A DNA stretch of 14,236 nucleotides, taken from NCBI GenBank assembly GCA_017454585.1, contig JAFTCU010000143.1:1-14236 (forward strand), written 5' to 3'. Of the stretch, positions 1 to 8,210 are shown piece by piece; the stretch's first letter is position 1, and the number at the start of each line of letters is the position of its first letter. This DNA is from Thermoguttaceae bacterium (lineage in GTDB: Bacteria; Planctomycetota; Planctomycetia; Pirellulales; Thermoguttaceae). Under the pieces are notes generated by a model. That model was not told the origin of the DNA. It saw only the letters and a list, made by a program, of their open reading frames with translations, and searched no databases. The position numbers and the translations under genes were made by a program.

Positions 1-1290
1 GTCGCGGTGGACGAACTGCCGGACCTGACGCTCGGTGAATTCGTCAAACGTGGTCTGGTCGAAAAGGTCCACCGTGGCGTCCCATTTATCGAAAAGCTCG
101 TTCCAGACGATGAATCCCATTCGGTCGCAGGCGTCCATGAACGCGGCCGAGTTCGGATTGTGCGAGGTGCGGATCGCGTTCACGCCCATTTCCTTCATGA
201 TGCGCAACTGACGCTCGATCGCGACGGGATGCGAGGCGGCGCCCAGGATCCCTTGGTCGTGATGAAGGTCCACGCCGTAAAGCTGGAGGCGCTTCCCGTT
301 CAGGTGGAACCCGTCGTCGGCGGTCCACTCCACGGAACGGATCCCGAAGATCTGCTCGACCTGGTCGAACACGCGGGCGCAAGTCTGAGAAGCAGGAAGA
401 TTCCGGTCGGGGCACTCGGCGTCAGTTTTCAGCGTGACTTTCAGCCGGTAGAGATTCGGAGCGACGGGCGACCAGAGCCGCGGATTCTTTACGTTGAGCG
501 TCAACTCACCGCGCGTTCCGCCTTCCTGATCCAGCGGAGCGCTGATCAGGTTTGCGGCCAGTTCGCCCGAGGGGGTGAAAATTTCCACGTCGGCGTAAAG
601 GGGCCGGCTCAGTTTTTGCTGATCGATCTCTGCCTGGACGCGAACGGTCACTTTGGCGGAATCGGCCGAAACTTCCGGGGTGGAAATGAAGACTCCACCG
701 TCGGGGATCCGGGCTTCCGCGGAAGTCTGGATGAGCGTCACTCCGCGGTAAATGCCCGCTCCGGGGTACCAACGTGACCCGTGGCGGCGCGCGTCGCAGC
801 GGACGGCGATCTCGTTTTCCGCTCCGAATTTGAGGAACTTCGTGACGTCGATCTGGAAGGGGACGTAGCCGTAATCCCAGCCGCCGACGTACGTTCCGTT
901 CACGTAAACCTCCGGGAAACACATCACGCCGTCGAAGTTCAGGATGAAGGCGCGATTGGCGTCGGCTTCGGTCGTTTTCAGGGTTTTGAAGTACCAGCCC
1001 ACGCTGCGCCAGGGGAGTTTGCCCTGACCGCCGTCCTGGCTTTTTTCGTCAAAAGGCCCCTCGATTGCCCAGTCGTGCGGGAGGCGGACCGGTTTGGACT
1101 CCTGGAGTTTTTCCGGGATCAGCGCGTCGCCGACTTTCATTGAGTTTACAGGCTCGGAGCGTTCGGCTCCCGGTTCGACTTTAGCGAAGGTCCAGCCGTA
1201 GTTCCAGTTTTCAGTGATTCGTCCTTCAGCGGCCATTACAGATACGCAGAAGGTGAGGCAAAAAAGGAGGGAAAACGTTTTGTAAAACAT
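1..1290 (-). CDS. Secreted glycoside hydrolase family 2 protein (beta-galactosidase-like), 3' part missing
   Basis: Hydrolase acting on beta-linked sugars such as galactosides or glucuronides, probably in the periplasm or outside the cell. The first 430 residues are present; the gene continues past the left edge. Residues 1-20 form a signal peptide (MFYKTFSLLF..., likely cut at VMA-AEG). A jelly-roll sugar-binding domain follows (about 25-200, with RLPHDWAIEGPF and RWYPGAGIYRGV), then an Ig-like domain (about 200-300) and the start of the TIM barrel, containing the GH2 signature NAIRTSHNP at 371-379. The segment ending FVHRD at the edge normally runs straight into the S-x-G-N-E acid/base motif, so both catalytic glutamates lie outside the window. 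Where many relatives have a D-E pair after the CD-x-MGF segment, this protein has WNE (396-398). The start at 1290 is supported by the signal peptide and an AAAGGA ribosome site. Family assignment is firm; substrate is not determined. Confidence 0.93.
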   Translation of the reverse strand, partial: MFYKTFSLLFCLTFCVSVMAAEGRITENWNYGWTFAKVEPGAERSEPVNSMKVGDALIPEKLQESKPVRLPHDWAIEGPFDEKSQDGGQGKLPWRSVGWYFKTLKTTEADANRAFILNFDGVMCFPEVYVNGTYVGGWDYGYVPFQIDVTKFLKFGAENEIAVRCDARRHGSRWYPGAGIYRGVTLIQTSAEARIPDGGVFISTPEVSADSAKVTVRVQAEIDQQKLSRPLYADVEIFTPSGELAANLISAPLDQEGGTRGELTLNVKNPRLWSPVAPNLYRLKVTLKTDAECPDRNLPASQTCARVFDQVEQIFGIRSVEWTADDGFHLNGKRLQLYGVDLHHDQGILGAASHPVAIERQLRIMKEMGVNAIRTSHNPNSAAFMDACDRMGFIVWNELFDKWDATVDLFDQTTFDEFTERQVRQFVHRD

Positions 1291-1326
1291 AAAAATCCTT
1301 TCATTAATGAGAGATTAATTAATTGT

Positions 1327-1354
1327 ATTATACGCAAGTTGGATTTTTTGTCAA
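1327..1354 (-). promoter_or_regulatory. Consensus sigma70-type promoter of the GH2 gene
   Basis: On the minus strand, TTGACA (1354-1349) and TATAAT (1332-1327) are separated by 16 bp. Both hexamers match consensus exactly. The expected start site is near 1320, giving a leader of about 30 nt that carries AAAGGA before the start codon. Two palindromes lie in the leader region: TCATTAATGA (1301-1310) and the AATTAATT run (1315-1324). Either could bind a repressor, which would fit an inducible sugar-degrading gene; that part is inference. Confidence 0.75.
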
Positions 1355-1468
1355 GGGAAAGAAGGATAAATAGTTGAGGAATGTTGAACTATTTTCTCCT
1401 CAAAATATTTTCACTCCCCGGCCGGTGTTCTATGGAAATAAAAACTGGAAAAATTTTTCGATTTGGGC

Positions 1469-1497
1469 TTGAAAGAAAAGCCCGAAAGTGGTAAAAT
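1469..1497 (+). promoter_or_regulatory. Probable dsbD promoter with inverted repeat over the -35
   Basis: TTGAAA (1469-1474) and TAAAAT (1492-1497) are spaced by 17 bp, each one base from consensus. The resulting leader would be roughly 95 nt. GGGCTT (1465-1470) and AAGCCC (1478-1483) form a 6-bp inverted repeat with a 7-nt gap that overlaps the -35 box, which could be an operator or chance. Confidence 0.55.
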
Positions 1498-1597
1498 GCA
1501 AAAGTAAAATGGAGGTGTTTCCCTTTTTTGTTTCCCGGGAAAAGAAGCCTTTGAGAAAATTTTGAACTTGAATCTTTTTCCAGAAAGTTCCTTCGCA

Positions 1598-3886
1598 ATG
1601 AATCAACGACTTATGCGTAACATTTTATTCGTGTTTTTTGTATCACTCGCGTTTTCAGGCCTGCAGGCTCAGGAAAATGTGGGAAAAGAGCGTTTTCACG
1701 CTTACAAAGAACTTTACCCGGAAAAAACTTCTGTGGCTCAGACTCCGGCGGCATTTCCACAGGTAAATGAGGGGCAGGGTACTCAGGCGTTTCCCGGGCT
1801 CGGTGTTCCCGGTTTTGGAGCCGCCTCAGAACCTTCCCTGAATGTTACTGCCCGCGTTGCGGTTTTCCCGGAAGGTGAAAAACCGGGTCATCTGGAAATT
1901 GCCGCGCAAGTTCCAAAAGGGTTCAAAATTTATGCGCTGACCCAGAAATCCGGTGGACCATTCCCAACGAAAATTCACCTTCCTGATGAGATCAAACTAG
2001 TGGGCGAAATCGTTCCGTCTCCTGCGGCGCACGTGGAAAAAGATCCGGATACCTGGGGAGATCTGGTCATTGAAAGTCACAAAGACCTTGTAAAATGGAC
2101 CGTTCCATTTGTTTGGACGAATCCGCAGAATCTTCCTGAACAAATCGCTGGAAACGTCGAGTCACAGATGTGCGACGCGAATACGTGTCTTCCTCCGAGA
2201 AAATTTCCCTTTACGGCTCCAGTGCCTGAAATCGTGCAGGAAAATTCTGTTGAAGAAAAGTCCGCTGATACGACTGAATCAGTTGAAACGCCGGTTGAAC
2301 CTTCCACGGAAGCTCCTGCAGCAGTGCCCGAAGTGCCTTCCACGGACATTCAGGTCGAGGCTCCACTTGAGTCTTCCGAGGAAATTTCTAACCCGGCCCA
2401 AGGGCCTTTGCCTTCAGAACTTCCATCAGGAATTCAGGGACCGATTTCTGTAGAAACGGATCCGGAAATGGTTTCTGTATTAGAGGAAACCTCCGAAGAA
2501 ACAGTTCCGCTGAAAGAAGCTGTTCAGGAAACTCCCTGGGATGAAATGGACGCTCAGGCGGATTACTCGCTCGCGATCATTCTTCTGATGGCGTACCTTG
2601 GCGGGTTGATATTGAACCTTATGCCATGTGTTTTACCGGTCATTGCGCCAAAACTTCATTCGTTCGTGCGTCAGGCTGGGGAAGCCCGCGGACGGATTTT
2701 CCTGCTGAACGTAAGTTACACTTTCGGCCTTTTGACCGTTCTGTGGCTCCTGGCAGCACTTTCCCGAATCGGGGATCTGCTTATGCTTCTGCGTGAGTAC
2801 GTTCCCGCCACTGAGCCGTATTTGCCGGAAATCGGGAACATGGGCTGGGGCCAGCAATTTACCTACCCTGGTTTTGTGATTTTCATGATCGCGCTCGTTT
2901 TCGTAATGGGGTTGAGTTTCCTTGGTGTCTGGGAGATTCCGATCCCTGGAATGGTCACGAGCGGGAAATTGGGGCAGATGCAGCGTAAAGAAGGTTTCTT
3001 GGGTGCGTTCTGTATGGGAATTCTGACCACACTTTTGGCCACGCCGTGTGTGGGACCGTACCTTGGCCCGGTCTTTGGGTGGGTAATGACACAGCCGATT
3101 TGGACCGCGTTCCTCACGTTCACCGTGATCGGTCTGGGACTTGGTACGCCGTATCTCGTTATTGGGGCTTTCCCCGCCCTGATTCGTTTTCTGCCGAAAC
3201 CGGGCGAATGGATGGAAACTCTCAAGGAGGTTATGGGTTTCTTCTTCCTTGGAACGGTCGTTTGGCTTTTCTTCTGCCTCCCAGCGCGGTTTTTTGTCCC
3301 GACGCTTGGTTTACTGACCGCTATGTGGTTCGGCTGCTGGCTCATCGGGAAAACCACCCTTTCCGGGGCGTCACGTGAGGCGCAACTCACCGCCTGGTGT
3401 GTGGGGATCATCGTTTCGGCCTTCACGGGGTTCGTTCTTTTCTCGCTTGACCTCGAGACGGAAATCGGTGCTCCTGCTGATGGTTCCGCAGTCCAGACGC
3501 AAGAGGTGGATGAGGACGAAATCCCATGGGAAAAATTTACGAATGAGAACGTTGAAGATGCGCTAAAACAGAATCGGGTCGTTTTCATTGATTTTACGGC
3601 CCGTTGGTGTGCAACGTGCCAGACGAATGGAAAATTCGCGATCAATACGCCCGAAGTAGCCCGTTTCATTCGCGAGAATAATATTCAGCCACTTCTGGCC
3701 GACTGGTCGGAACCGTCCGAGGAGATCGAATCGGCACTGAAATCGCTGAACCGGAATTCCATTCCGCTGATCGTGATCTGGATCCCGGGTGAGGCGCAGC
3801 CGATTTTGATCGATGGACTCGTGACAAAAGGCAAAGTGCTTAAAGCCCTGGAATTCGCGTCCCGGCGTGTTTCGGGAAAAGAGTGA
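1598..3886 (+). CDS. dsbD: Thiol:disulfide interchange protein DsbD
   Basis: Inner-membrane protein that passes electrons from cytoplasmic thioredoxin to periplasmic substrates, used for disulfide isomerisation, cytochrome c maturation or peroxide defence. From the ATG at 1598 it has 762 residues, longer than E. coli DsbD (about 565) mainly because of a linker. Order: signal peptide (about 1-24, ending LQAQE); N-terminal DsbD-alpha domain (about 80-208) with the redox pair C192/C197 (QMCDANTCLPP); a Glu/Pro/Ser-rich linker (about 210-318); an eight-helix-type membrane domain (about 323-616) with C344 (LMPCVLPV) and C484 (ATPCVGPYLG); and a C-terminal thioredoxin domain with WCATC (C671/C674). 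All six redox cysteines are present. A TTG at 1562 and an ATG at 1613 are alternative starts; 1598 gives a normal signal peptide, but no start has a strong Shine-Dalgarno. It stands alone, divergent from GH2. Confidence 0.95.
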   Translation: MNQRLMRNILFVFFVSLAFSGLQAQENVGKERFHAYKELYPEKTSVAQTPAAFPQVNEGQGTQAFPGLGVPGFGAASEPSLNVTARVAVFPEGEKPGHLEIAAQVPKGFKIYALTQKSGGPFPTKIHLPDEIKLVGEIVPSPAAHVEKDPDTWGDLVIESHKDLVKWTVPFVWTNPQNLPEQIAGNVESQMCDANTCLPPRKFPFTAPVPEIVQENSVEEKSADTTESVETPVEPSTEAPAAVPEVPSTDIQVEAPLESSEEISNPAQGPLPSELPSGIQGPISVETDPEMVSVLEETSEETVPLKEAVQETPWDEMDAQADYSLAIILLMAYLGGLILNLMPCVLPVIAPKLHSFVRQAGEARGRIFLLNVSYTFGLLTVLWLLAALSRIGDLLMLLREYVPATEPYLPEIGNMGWGQQFTYPGFVIFMIALVFVMGLSFLGVWEIPIPGMVTSGKLGQMQRKEGFLGAFCMGILTTLLATPCVGPYLGPVFGWVMTQPIWTAFLTFTVIGLGLGTPYLVIGAFPALIRFLPKPGEWMETLKEVMGFFFLGTVVWLFFCLPARFFVPTLGLLTAMWFGCWLIGKTTLSGASREAQLTAWCVGIIVSAFTGFVLFSLDLETEIGAPADGSAVQTQEVDEDEIPWEKFTNENVEDALKQNRVVFIDFTARWCATCQTNGKFAINTPEVARFIRENNIQPLLADWSEPSEEIESALKSLNRNSIPLIVIWIPGEAQPILIDGLVTKGKVLKALEFASRRVSGKE

Positions 3887-3898
3887 TTTTTCCTCTGC

Positions 3899-4957
3899 TT
3901 ACCTTTGGAAAATCGGCAGGTAGTTCGTCTCGGCCTGAATTGCGATCAAGGCCATAGCGGTTGCGCAATCCAGGCTGATGGTTGAGTTCCAGCTCCCGTC
4001 CGGCTTTTGGGTTTCCCTCAAACGCTTGACCAGAAGTGCGAACCAATGATTCCAAACCTCGGGTTGGGTATCGGTCAGACGGAAAGCCTGAACCGCGTAA
4101 TACTGCGCGTAAAACCAATAGCCGTCTTCATCGGGTGGCATAAGAGTGGAGTTCCTCAGGTAGATCATCGCGCGCTGAATTTCTGGAGAGTCGTATATTC
4201 CGGCAGAACAAAGCCCCGTAACAGCCGCGGCGGTGCGTGGGTACGCACTTGGGCCGGGGGTGAGGCGGTAACGGAAACCACCGTCAGAATTCTGGCACTT
4301 GAGCAGGTACTCTACGCCCCTTTGAACCGTCTCGGAAGGAACAGAAATCCCAGCGTTCCGGCACGCACGCAGAGCGTTCAGGAAACAGGCTGTAACCGAA
4401 ACATCCTCCTCGCCAGGCTGAAACGTGTAGCGCCAACCGCCATTAGGACCTTGGGCTTTTACGATTAGTTGGACTCCTCTTTCCAAAACAGTCCTCAAAC
4501 GCGAGTCATCCGGACTCATTCCCAGGCACTCGGCCAGAAACGTTACAGCGAAACCATGGGCGTACACGGTTCCTTGTTCCGAGGCCGCAGTTGATGCCAA
4601 AACGCCGTTTTTACGCTGGTTTTTCAGAATAAAATCGACACATTTCTGAACGGCCGCGGCGTCCGGTCCTTCCGTGGGTGTACTTCCAGAAGAAAGCAAA
4701 GCCATTCCCACAAGGGCCGTAATTGCGGAATCGTTCCGAAATGCGCCATCGCCTGGCATAATTCCTCTCGCAAGTTTCTCGCGGAAGTAGTTCAGGCCGC
4801 GTTCCACGCAGGCTTCCGGTTCATTTTGAGCGTAAAGATTTCCGACCAGAGCAAAGAGAAGAAAGATAAAAAGCAAAGCGGGAAGGAAAGAGTTTCCCCG
4901 GGAAAAGCCGGGGGCTTTCTGAAAACGATGGTCTGCAATTCCCGCACTTTGCTTCAT
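3899..4957 (-). CDS. Secreted squalene cyclase / prenyltransferase-repeat protein
   Basis: A 352-residue protein with the alpha/alpha-toroid repeats shared by squalene-hopene cyclases and protein prenyltransferase beta subunits. QW-like motifs are QGPNGGWRY (169-177), QNSDGGFRY (222-230) and QKPDGSWN (317-324), with a weaker QRKNG at 114. It is much shorter than a true squalene-hopene cyclase (over 600 residues), and I see no DXDD cyclisation motif, so catalysis is doubtful; a binding role is as likely. A basic stretch then a hydrophobic segment (about 22-43, ending LYAQ) indicates export. Such short secreted repeat proteins are common in Planctomycetota. It is the last gene of a minus-strand unit, 39 bp after the S41 protease gene, and ends 12 bp from the dsbD stop. 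The start at 4957 has only a distant GAGG, so an internal start is possible. Confidence 0.85.
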   Translation of the reverse strand: MKQSAGIADHRFQKAPGFSRGNSFLPALLFIFLLFALVGNLYAQNEPEACVERGLNYFREKLARGIMPGDGAFRNDSAITALVGMALLSSGSTPTEGPDAAAVQKCVDFILKNQRKNGVLASTAASEQGTVYAHGFAVTFLAECLGMSPDDSRLRTVLERGVQLIVKAQGPNGGWRYTFQPGEEDVSVTACFLNALRACRNAGISVPSETVQRGVEYLLKCQNSDGGFRYRLTPGPSAYPRTAAAVTGLCSAGIYDSPEIQRAMIYLRNSTLMPPDEDGYWFYAQYYAVQAFRLTDTQPEVWNHWFALLVKRLRETQKPDGSWNSTISLDCATAMALIAIQAETNYLPIFQR

Positions 4958-4996
4958 GCCCGAACTTTTAACCTCGAAATTGGAAATCAGAGCAGT

Positions 4997-6505
4997 TTAT
5001 CGGCCCCAGCCACGGCGACGGTTCGTGTTGGTTTCGCGATACGGAGCGGAACGTTCCCAAAGGATGTTCTTGGCGTTTGCTCCGGTTTTCAGGGCGGATT
5101 CAATGACTTCCAACCCGCGCCGCAACTGCTCGTCCTGATATTTAGCCGAATTTTTTGTTGGTTTTACATCATTGTGGGTTTTCAGAGTTCCGCGGCGGAG
5201 CCGATCCATGAGGAACGCCTCGTCTTCATCGCGGGATGTCTGCACGAGGTTTTCGTCATCGGGTTTAACACCCCATTCGTCTCCTTCACCCGCGCCTTCG
5301 TTTCGATGGATATTACGTCCGTTTGGACTATAGTACCCGGCCGTGGTGAGTTTCAAAGTGCTCGTTCCTCCTTCGAATGGCATAACGCTCTGAATGATTC
5401 CCTTACCGTAGGATCTTTCCCCCACAATCACCGCACGGTGATGATCCTGAAGGCACGCGGAAAAAACTTCGCTGGCACTGGCACTGAACGAATTCAGAAG
5501 CAGGACCATGGGGACTTCTTTGGGAATAAGAATTTCCGGCTTCGCGTGCCAGATTTCTTCTACCGTGTTTTTCCCTTTCGCAGTCACGATGATGCCGTCG
5601 GGAATGAAAAAGTCGCACATTTCGATCGCGACATTAAAGTCACCACCCGGGTTGAATCTCAAATCGAGGATCAGTCCTTTCAGTGGGGATTCCGTCTCGC
5701 CTTCACGAGGCTTTTGAAGCTCGGTCAAAACTTTTCGGAATTCTTTGGCCGTTTCGTCACGAAATTCCGTCACGTGTACGTAGGCGATGCCGTTCTTCGC
5801 GTCGAGCCAGTAGTTCCACGAGTCGTCTTCCTGATTCCGGTCAAACCCCAAAACGGTTTCCTGGAGGATCAGCTCACGGGTAATTTCAAATTCAAGGGGG
5901 TTTTTCTCGTTCACACGACGGACTTTCAGTTTCACCGTGGAACCAATTTCTCCTTCGAGAAGTTTCAGGACTTCATCGATTTTCTTGTCCTTCAGCGAGA
6001 TTCCATCCACTTCCAGGATTTCGTCTCCACAGTGAATTCCTGCGTTGTACGCCGGCATTCCCACAAGCGGAACCACGACCCTGGTTTTTTCTCCGTCGCC
6101 GTCGATCGCCATTCCAACGCCGCCAAAGCGGGAATTGACCTCGCGATGAAAATTCGCCTGTTCCTCGTTTGCGATGTAGTATGAATACGGGTCCAGTTTG
6201 CTTGTCACGCCCTGGATCGCGGCCTGGATCAGCTCTTCGCGGGACATTGAGTGGACGTAGTTTCTTGACACATTGTCTATCAGGTCAATCAGAACGCGAT
6301 ACTGCTCGAACGTATCACGTTGGGAACCATCAGAAACACTAATATCCGCATCAGTTTTTTCATCTATTGAAACGCTTCCCCCGGCAGAATTTTCAATATT
6401 CTTATCGTCAGTCTTTTCTTCTTCCGCACAAAAGCCTGTAGAAATCGCAATCATGGAAAAAGCGAGAAGCACGGAAAAAACGGTGAATTTTTGAATCGTT
6501 TTCAT
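4997..6505 (-). CDS. Carboxy-terminal processing protease, S41 family (CtpA/Prc-like)
   Basis: A serine protease of 502 residues that trims or degrades envelope proteins from their C-terminus. A signal peptide (1-26, ending GFCA) is followed by a charged low-complexity stretch (27-62), an N-terminal helical segment with DPYSYY (105-110), a PDZ domain (about 125-210, FGGVGMAI and GDEILEVDG) and the peptidase core. The core has the substrate-binding DLRFNPGGD (281-289), the nucleophile S343 in SFSASASE and the general-base lysine K368 in GERSYGKG; the 25-residue spacing equals that of D1-processing proteases. The C-terminal tail (about 440-502) is basic and ends in RRRGWGR, not typical of the core fold. 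Spacings of 45 bp upstream and 39 bp downstream to same-strand neighbours suggest co-transcription. The ribosome site is weak. Confidence 0.94.
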   Translation of the reverse strand: MKTIQKFTVFSVLLAFSMIAISTGFCAEEEKTDDKNIENSAGGSVSIDEKTDADISVSDGSQRDTFEQYRVLIDLIDNVSRNYVHSMSREELIQAAIQGVTSKLDPYSYYIANEEQANFHREVNSRFGGVGMAIDGDGEKTRVVVPLVGMPAYNAGIHCGDEILEVDGISLKDKKIDEVLKLLEGEIGSTVKLKVRRVNEKNPLEFEITRELILQETVLGFDRNQEDDSWNYWLDAKNGIAYVHVTEFRDETAKEFRKVLTELQKPREGETESPLKGLILDLRFNPGGDFNVAIEMCDFFIPDGIIVTAKGKNTVEEIWHAKPEILIPKEVPMVLLLNSFSASASEVFSACLQDHHRAVIVGERSYGKGIIQSVMPFEGGTSTLKLTTAGYYSPNGRNIHRNEGAGEGDEWGVKPDDENLVQTSRDEDEAFLMDRLRRGTLKTHNDVKPTKNSAKYQDEQLRRGLEVIESALKTGANAKNILWERSAPYRETNTNRRRGWGR

Positions 6506-6550
6506 GATTAACTCGTCAAAAAAACAAAAATGTGGAATGGAAAAGCCGGT

Positions 6551-7975
6551 TTATTCTTCGACCATATTCAGCATCGCAGCCAGTGTATCGACCATTTTTT
6601 CGACCTGCCGGCAAGACTGGTTGGTCACGCCTGCGTGTTCTTCGTTCCAACTGCGGATACCTTCCCGCAAAAGGACCTCGGACGCTTCATTCTGAACGGA
6701 TTCTGGCGCTGAACTCGTGATTTCGTGAAATACACTGCGCAGATGCTCCTGAGCCAAAGGATTCCCGTGCATCGCTTCGGAAAGAGTTACGAGGTAACGC
6801 TGAATATCAACCTGTGAAACACTTTCCTGATACTTGGGAGTCTCGTTTTCTTCACAATTTTTTGTGATGTTTTCGATCCATTGTCCTTTTTCTGTGGATT
6901 GAACCAACGAAGCGGCGGCCTCTTGGACATCTACCGGGTTGGAAAGGCGCGCCTGAAAAATTTTGTAATTCCCTTCACTATTCAAATCATTTTTTCGGGC
7001 TTCACGGATTTTCTGATAAATCTCCTCAAGACCGATCTGCTTGAACCAGAATCTGGCCCGGCGAGGCAGCTCATTGAGGCTTAACGTTTCATCAAGAAGA
7101 GCGATCTCGTTCCACATTCCTTCCAGATTCTGCTCGAAAAGTGTCGCGACGAACATCGACCAGCGATTTTTCAGGGAGGGAAGCAGCTGATCCTGAATCT
7201 GTGATACACTCGTTGAAGAAACGGTCGGGAGATTGAACCGGTGCCGGACGCGTTCCTGCTCATGGACTGCCGTCCCCAGAAAAACGATTCGGAAAAGCCG
7301 TTTCTGGGAAAATTTCAACCCGGTTGAGAATGAAAAATCGGTACGGCAGCCGATAGGCAGAACGTCCAAAAGGGCTTCAAGAAGCATTTCCGGCTGGGAG
7401 TTTCCCGTGAGGATCGTCGTGAAATTTCCCAAAATCTGATCGAGAATCGACGCGAAACGTCGGATCCCGGTCATACGGACGAACGCGTTCAGGGTGCTGA
7501 GCCGTACGGCTTCCGCGCCGCCGTCCATCGAGAGCGTTTTGAGAACCGGGAGAATTTCTGCGTTGGGAAAATTTTCTTTTGGGGGACGGTTGGGCGATTC
7601 ACTGCTCCAAAGCTGGCGGGTGACTTCCAACCCCGCACGCCACAGACCGAGTTTTTCAAGATGGTGGAAGAGCGTCATCGCGTTGTTGGCGTAGTCTTTG
7701 AGCATTTGCGATGGAACCAGAATTCCGTGCGTAAAAACCTCATCGCCAGTTTCCTGCGGGAAAAGAAGCTCCAGATGGCTCGTGCGGCTCAGACAAAACG
7801 ATCCGGAAGGCAAAGGATGAAAATTCCAGCTGAATGCGGCCGGTGACGCGGAGAGCAATTCCCCTTTCCCCGCGGACCAGATACGTATTTCGGAAAGGTC
7901 CATAGGCTCAATCCCTCGGCTGACGGCGAGATATTCATGGGTCGGACCTAATATAAACTGTTTAACGGCGTGCAT
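6551..7975 (-). CDS. Uncharacterised 474-residue protein, possibly GAP1-like
   Basis: I do not firmly recognise this protein. It has no signal peptide or membrane segment, so it should be cytoplasmic, unlike its two operon partners. The N-terminal part (about 1-110) is beta-rich with FTHGILVP at 81-88, and the middle has ALLDVLPIGCRTDFSFSTG at 201-219. These recall the N-terminal and middle regions of GTPase-associated protein 1 (GAP1-N / GAP1-M), where a phrase of the type 'F-x-H-x-L-V' and an 'LP...R-x-x-SFST' segment occur; that resemblance is from memory and tentative. The C-terminal half (about 250-474) is helical, Glu/Gln-rich, without a motif I know. No GTPase gene is adjacent. It is the first gene of the minus-strand unit, 45 bp before the S41 protease. 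No Shine-Dalgarno is seen before 7975. Confidence 0.8.
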   Translation of the reverse strand: MHAVKQFILGPTHEYLAVSRGIEPMDLSEIRIWSAGKGELLSASPAAFSWNFHPLPSGSFCLSRTSHLELLFPQETGDEVFTHGILVPSQMLKDYANNAMTLFHHLEKLGLWRAGLEVTRQLWSSESPNRPPKENFPNAEILPVLKTLSMDGGAEAVRLSTLNAFVRMTGIRRFASILDQILGNFTTILTGNSQPEMLLEALLDVLPIGCRTDFSFSTGLKFSQKRLFRIVFLGTAVHEQERVRHRFNLPTVSSTSVSQIQDQLLPSLKNRWSMFVATLFEQNLEGMWNEIALLDETLSLNELPRRARFWFKQIGLEEIYQKIREARKNDLNSEGNYKIFQARLSNPVDVQEAAASLVQSTEKGQWIENITKNCEENETPKYQESVSQVDIQRYLVTLSEAMHGNPLAQEHLRSVFHEITSSAPESVQNEASEVLLREGIRSWNEEHAGVTNQSCRQVEKMVDTLAAMLNMVEE

Positions 7976-8047
7976 TTTAAAAAGGAATCAGGATCAATGA
8001 AGGATGCGGTTTTAATGAATAGCGGATAAAAGGAGGAATCAACTCGC

Positions 8048-8069
8048 CGGGAGTCTGTACTCACTCCCG
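8048..8069. repeat. Inverted repeat / stem-loop upstream of minus-strand operon
   Basis: CGGGAGT (8048-8054) and ACTCCCG (8063-8069) form a perfect 7-bp stem around an 8-nt loop. It sits 73 bp upstream of the 7975 start codon, so it could lie in that operon's leader or act as an operator. No U-tract follows on either strand, so it is not a typical terminator. Confidence 0.5.
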
Positions 8070-8210
8070 AAAAAGGATGAATTCATTCAGTTCATGATCC
8101 TTATACGCTATATATGAGTCATTTAACTCTGTAGTTTCTACTATTTTCCCACATTTTTCGTATTTTGGCTAATTTTTTACAAAAAAAACGAATATTTTTG
8201 GTGTGAGTCC

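Larger units (their letters stand above)
1291..1597. other. Divergent intergenic region between GH2 and dsbD
   Basis: About 307 bp, AT-rich, holding the GH2 promoter on the minus strand and the dsbD promoter on the plus strand. A 69-codon minus-strand reading frame (1389-1598) crosses it, but it has no recognisable domain and covers the dsbD promoter, so I do not call it a gene. No RNA gene is visible. Confidence 0.6.

Noticed and set aside
7..1143. Plus-strand frames of 256 and 120 codons
   Set aside because: Both are antisense to the GH2 gene, whose minus-strand translation has a signal peptide and the NAIRTSHNP signature.
1389..1598. Minus-strand 69-codon frame between GH2 and dsbD
   Set aside because: No family resemblance, and it covers the dsbD promoter and start; not enough support for a gene.
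2863..3669. Minus-strand 268-codon frame
   Set aside because: Antisense to the membrane and thioredoxin part of dsbD; the plus-strand cysteine motifs decide the strand.
3887..3898. Terminator between dsbD and the convergent gene
   Set aside because: Only 12 bp separate the stop codons and no stem followed by a T-tract is visible.
3899..4957. True squalene-hopene cyclase
   Set aside because: At 352 residues with an export signal and no visible DXDD motif, it shares the repeat fold but not the features of the enzyme.
4826..6184. Plus-strand 452-codon open frame
   Set aside because: It lies opposite the S41 protease and the start of the toroid-repeat gene, both with clear motifs; its translation shows no domain and is a codon-bias shadow.
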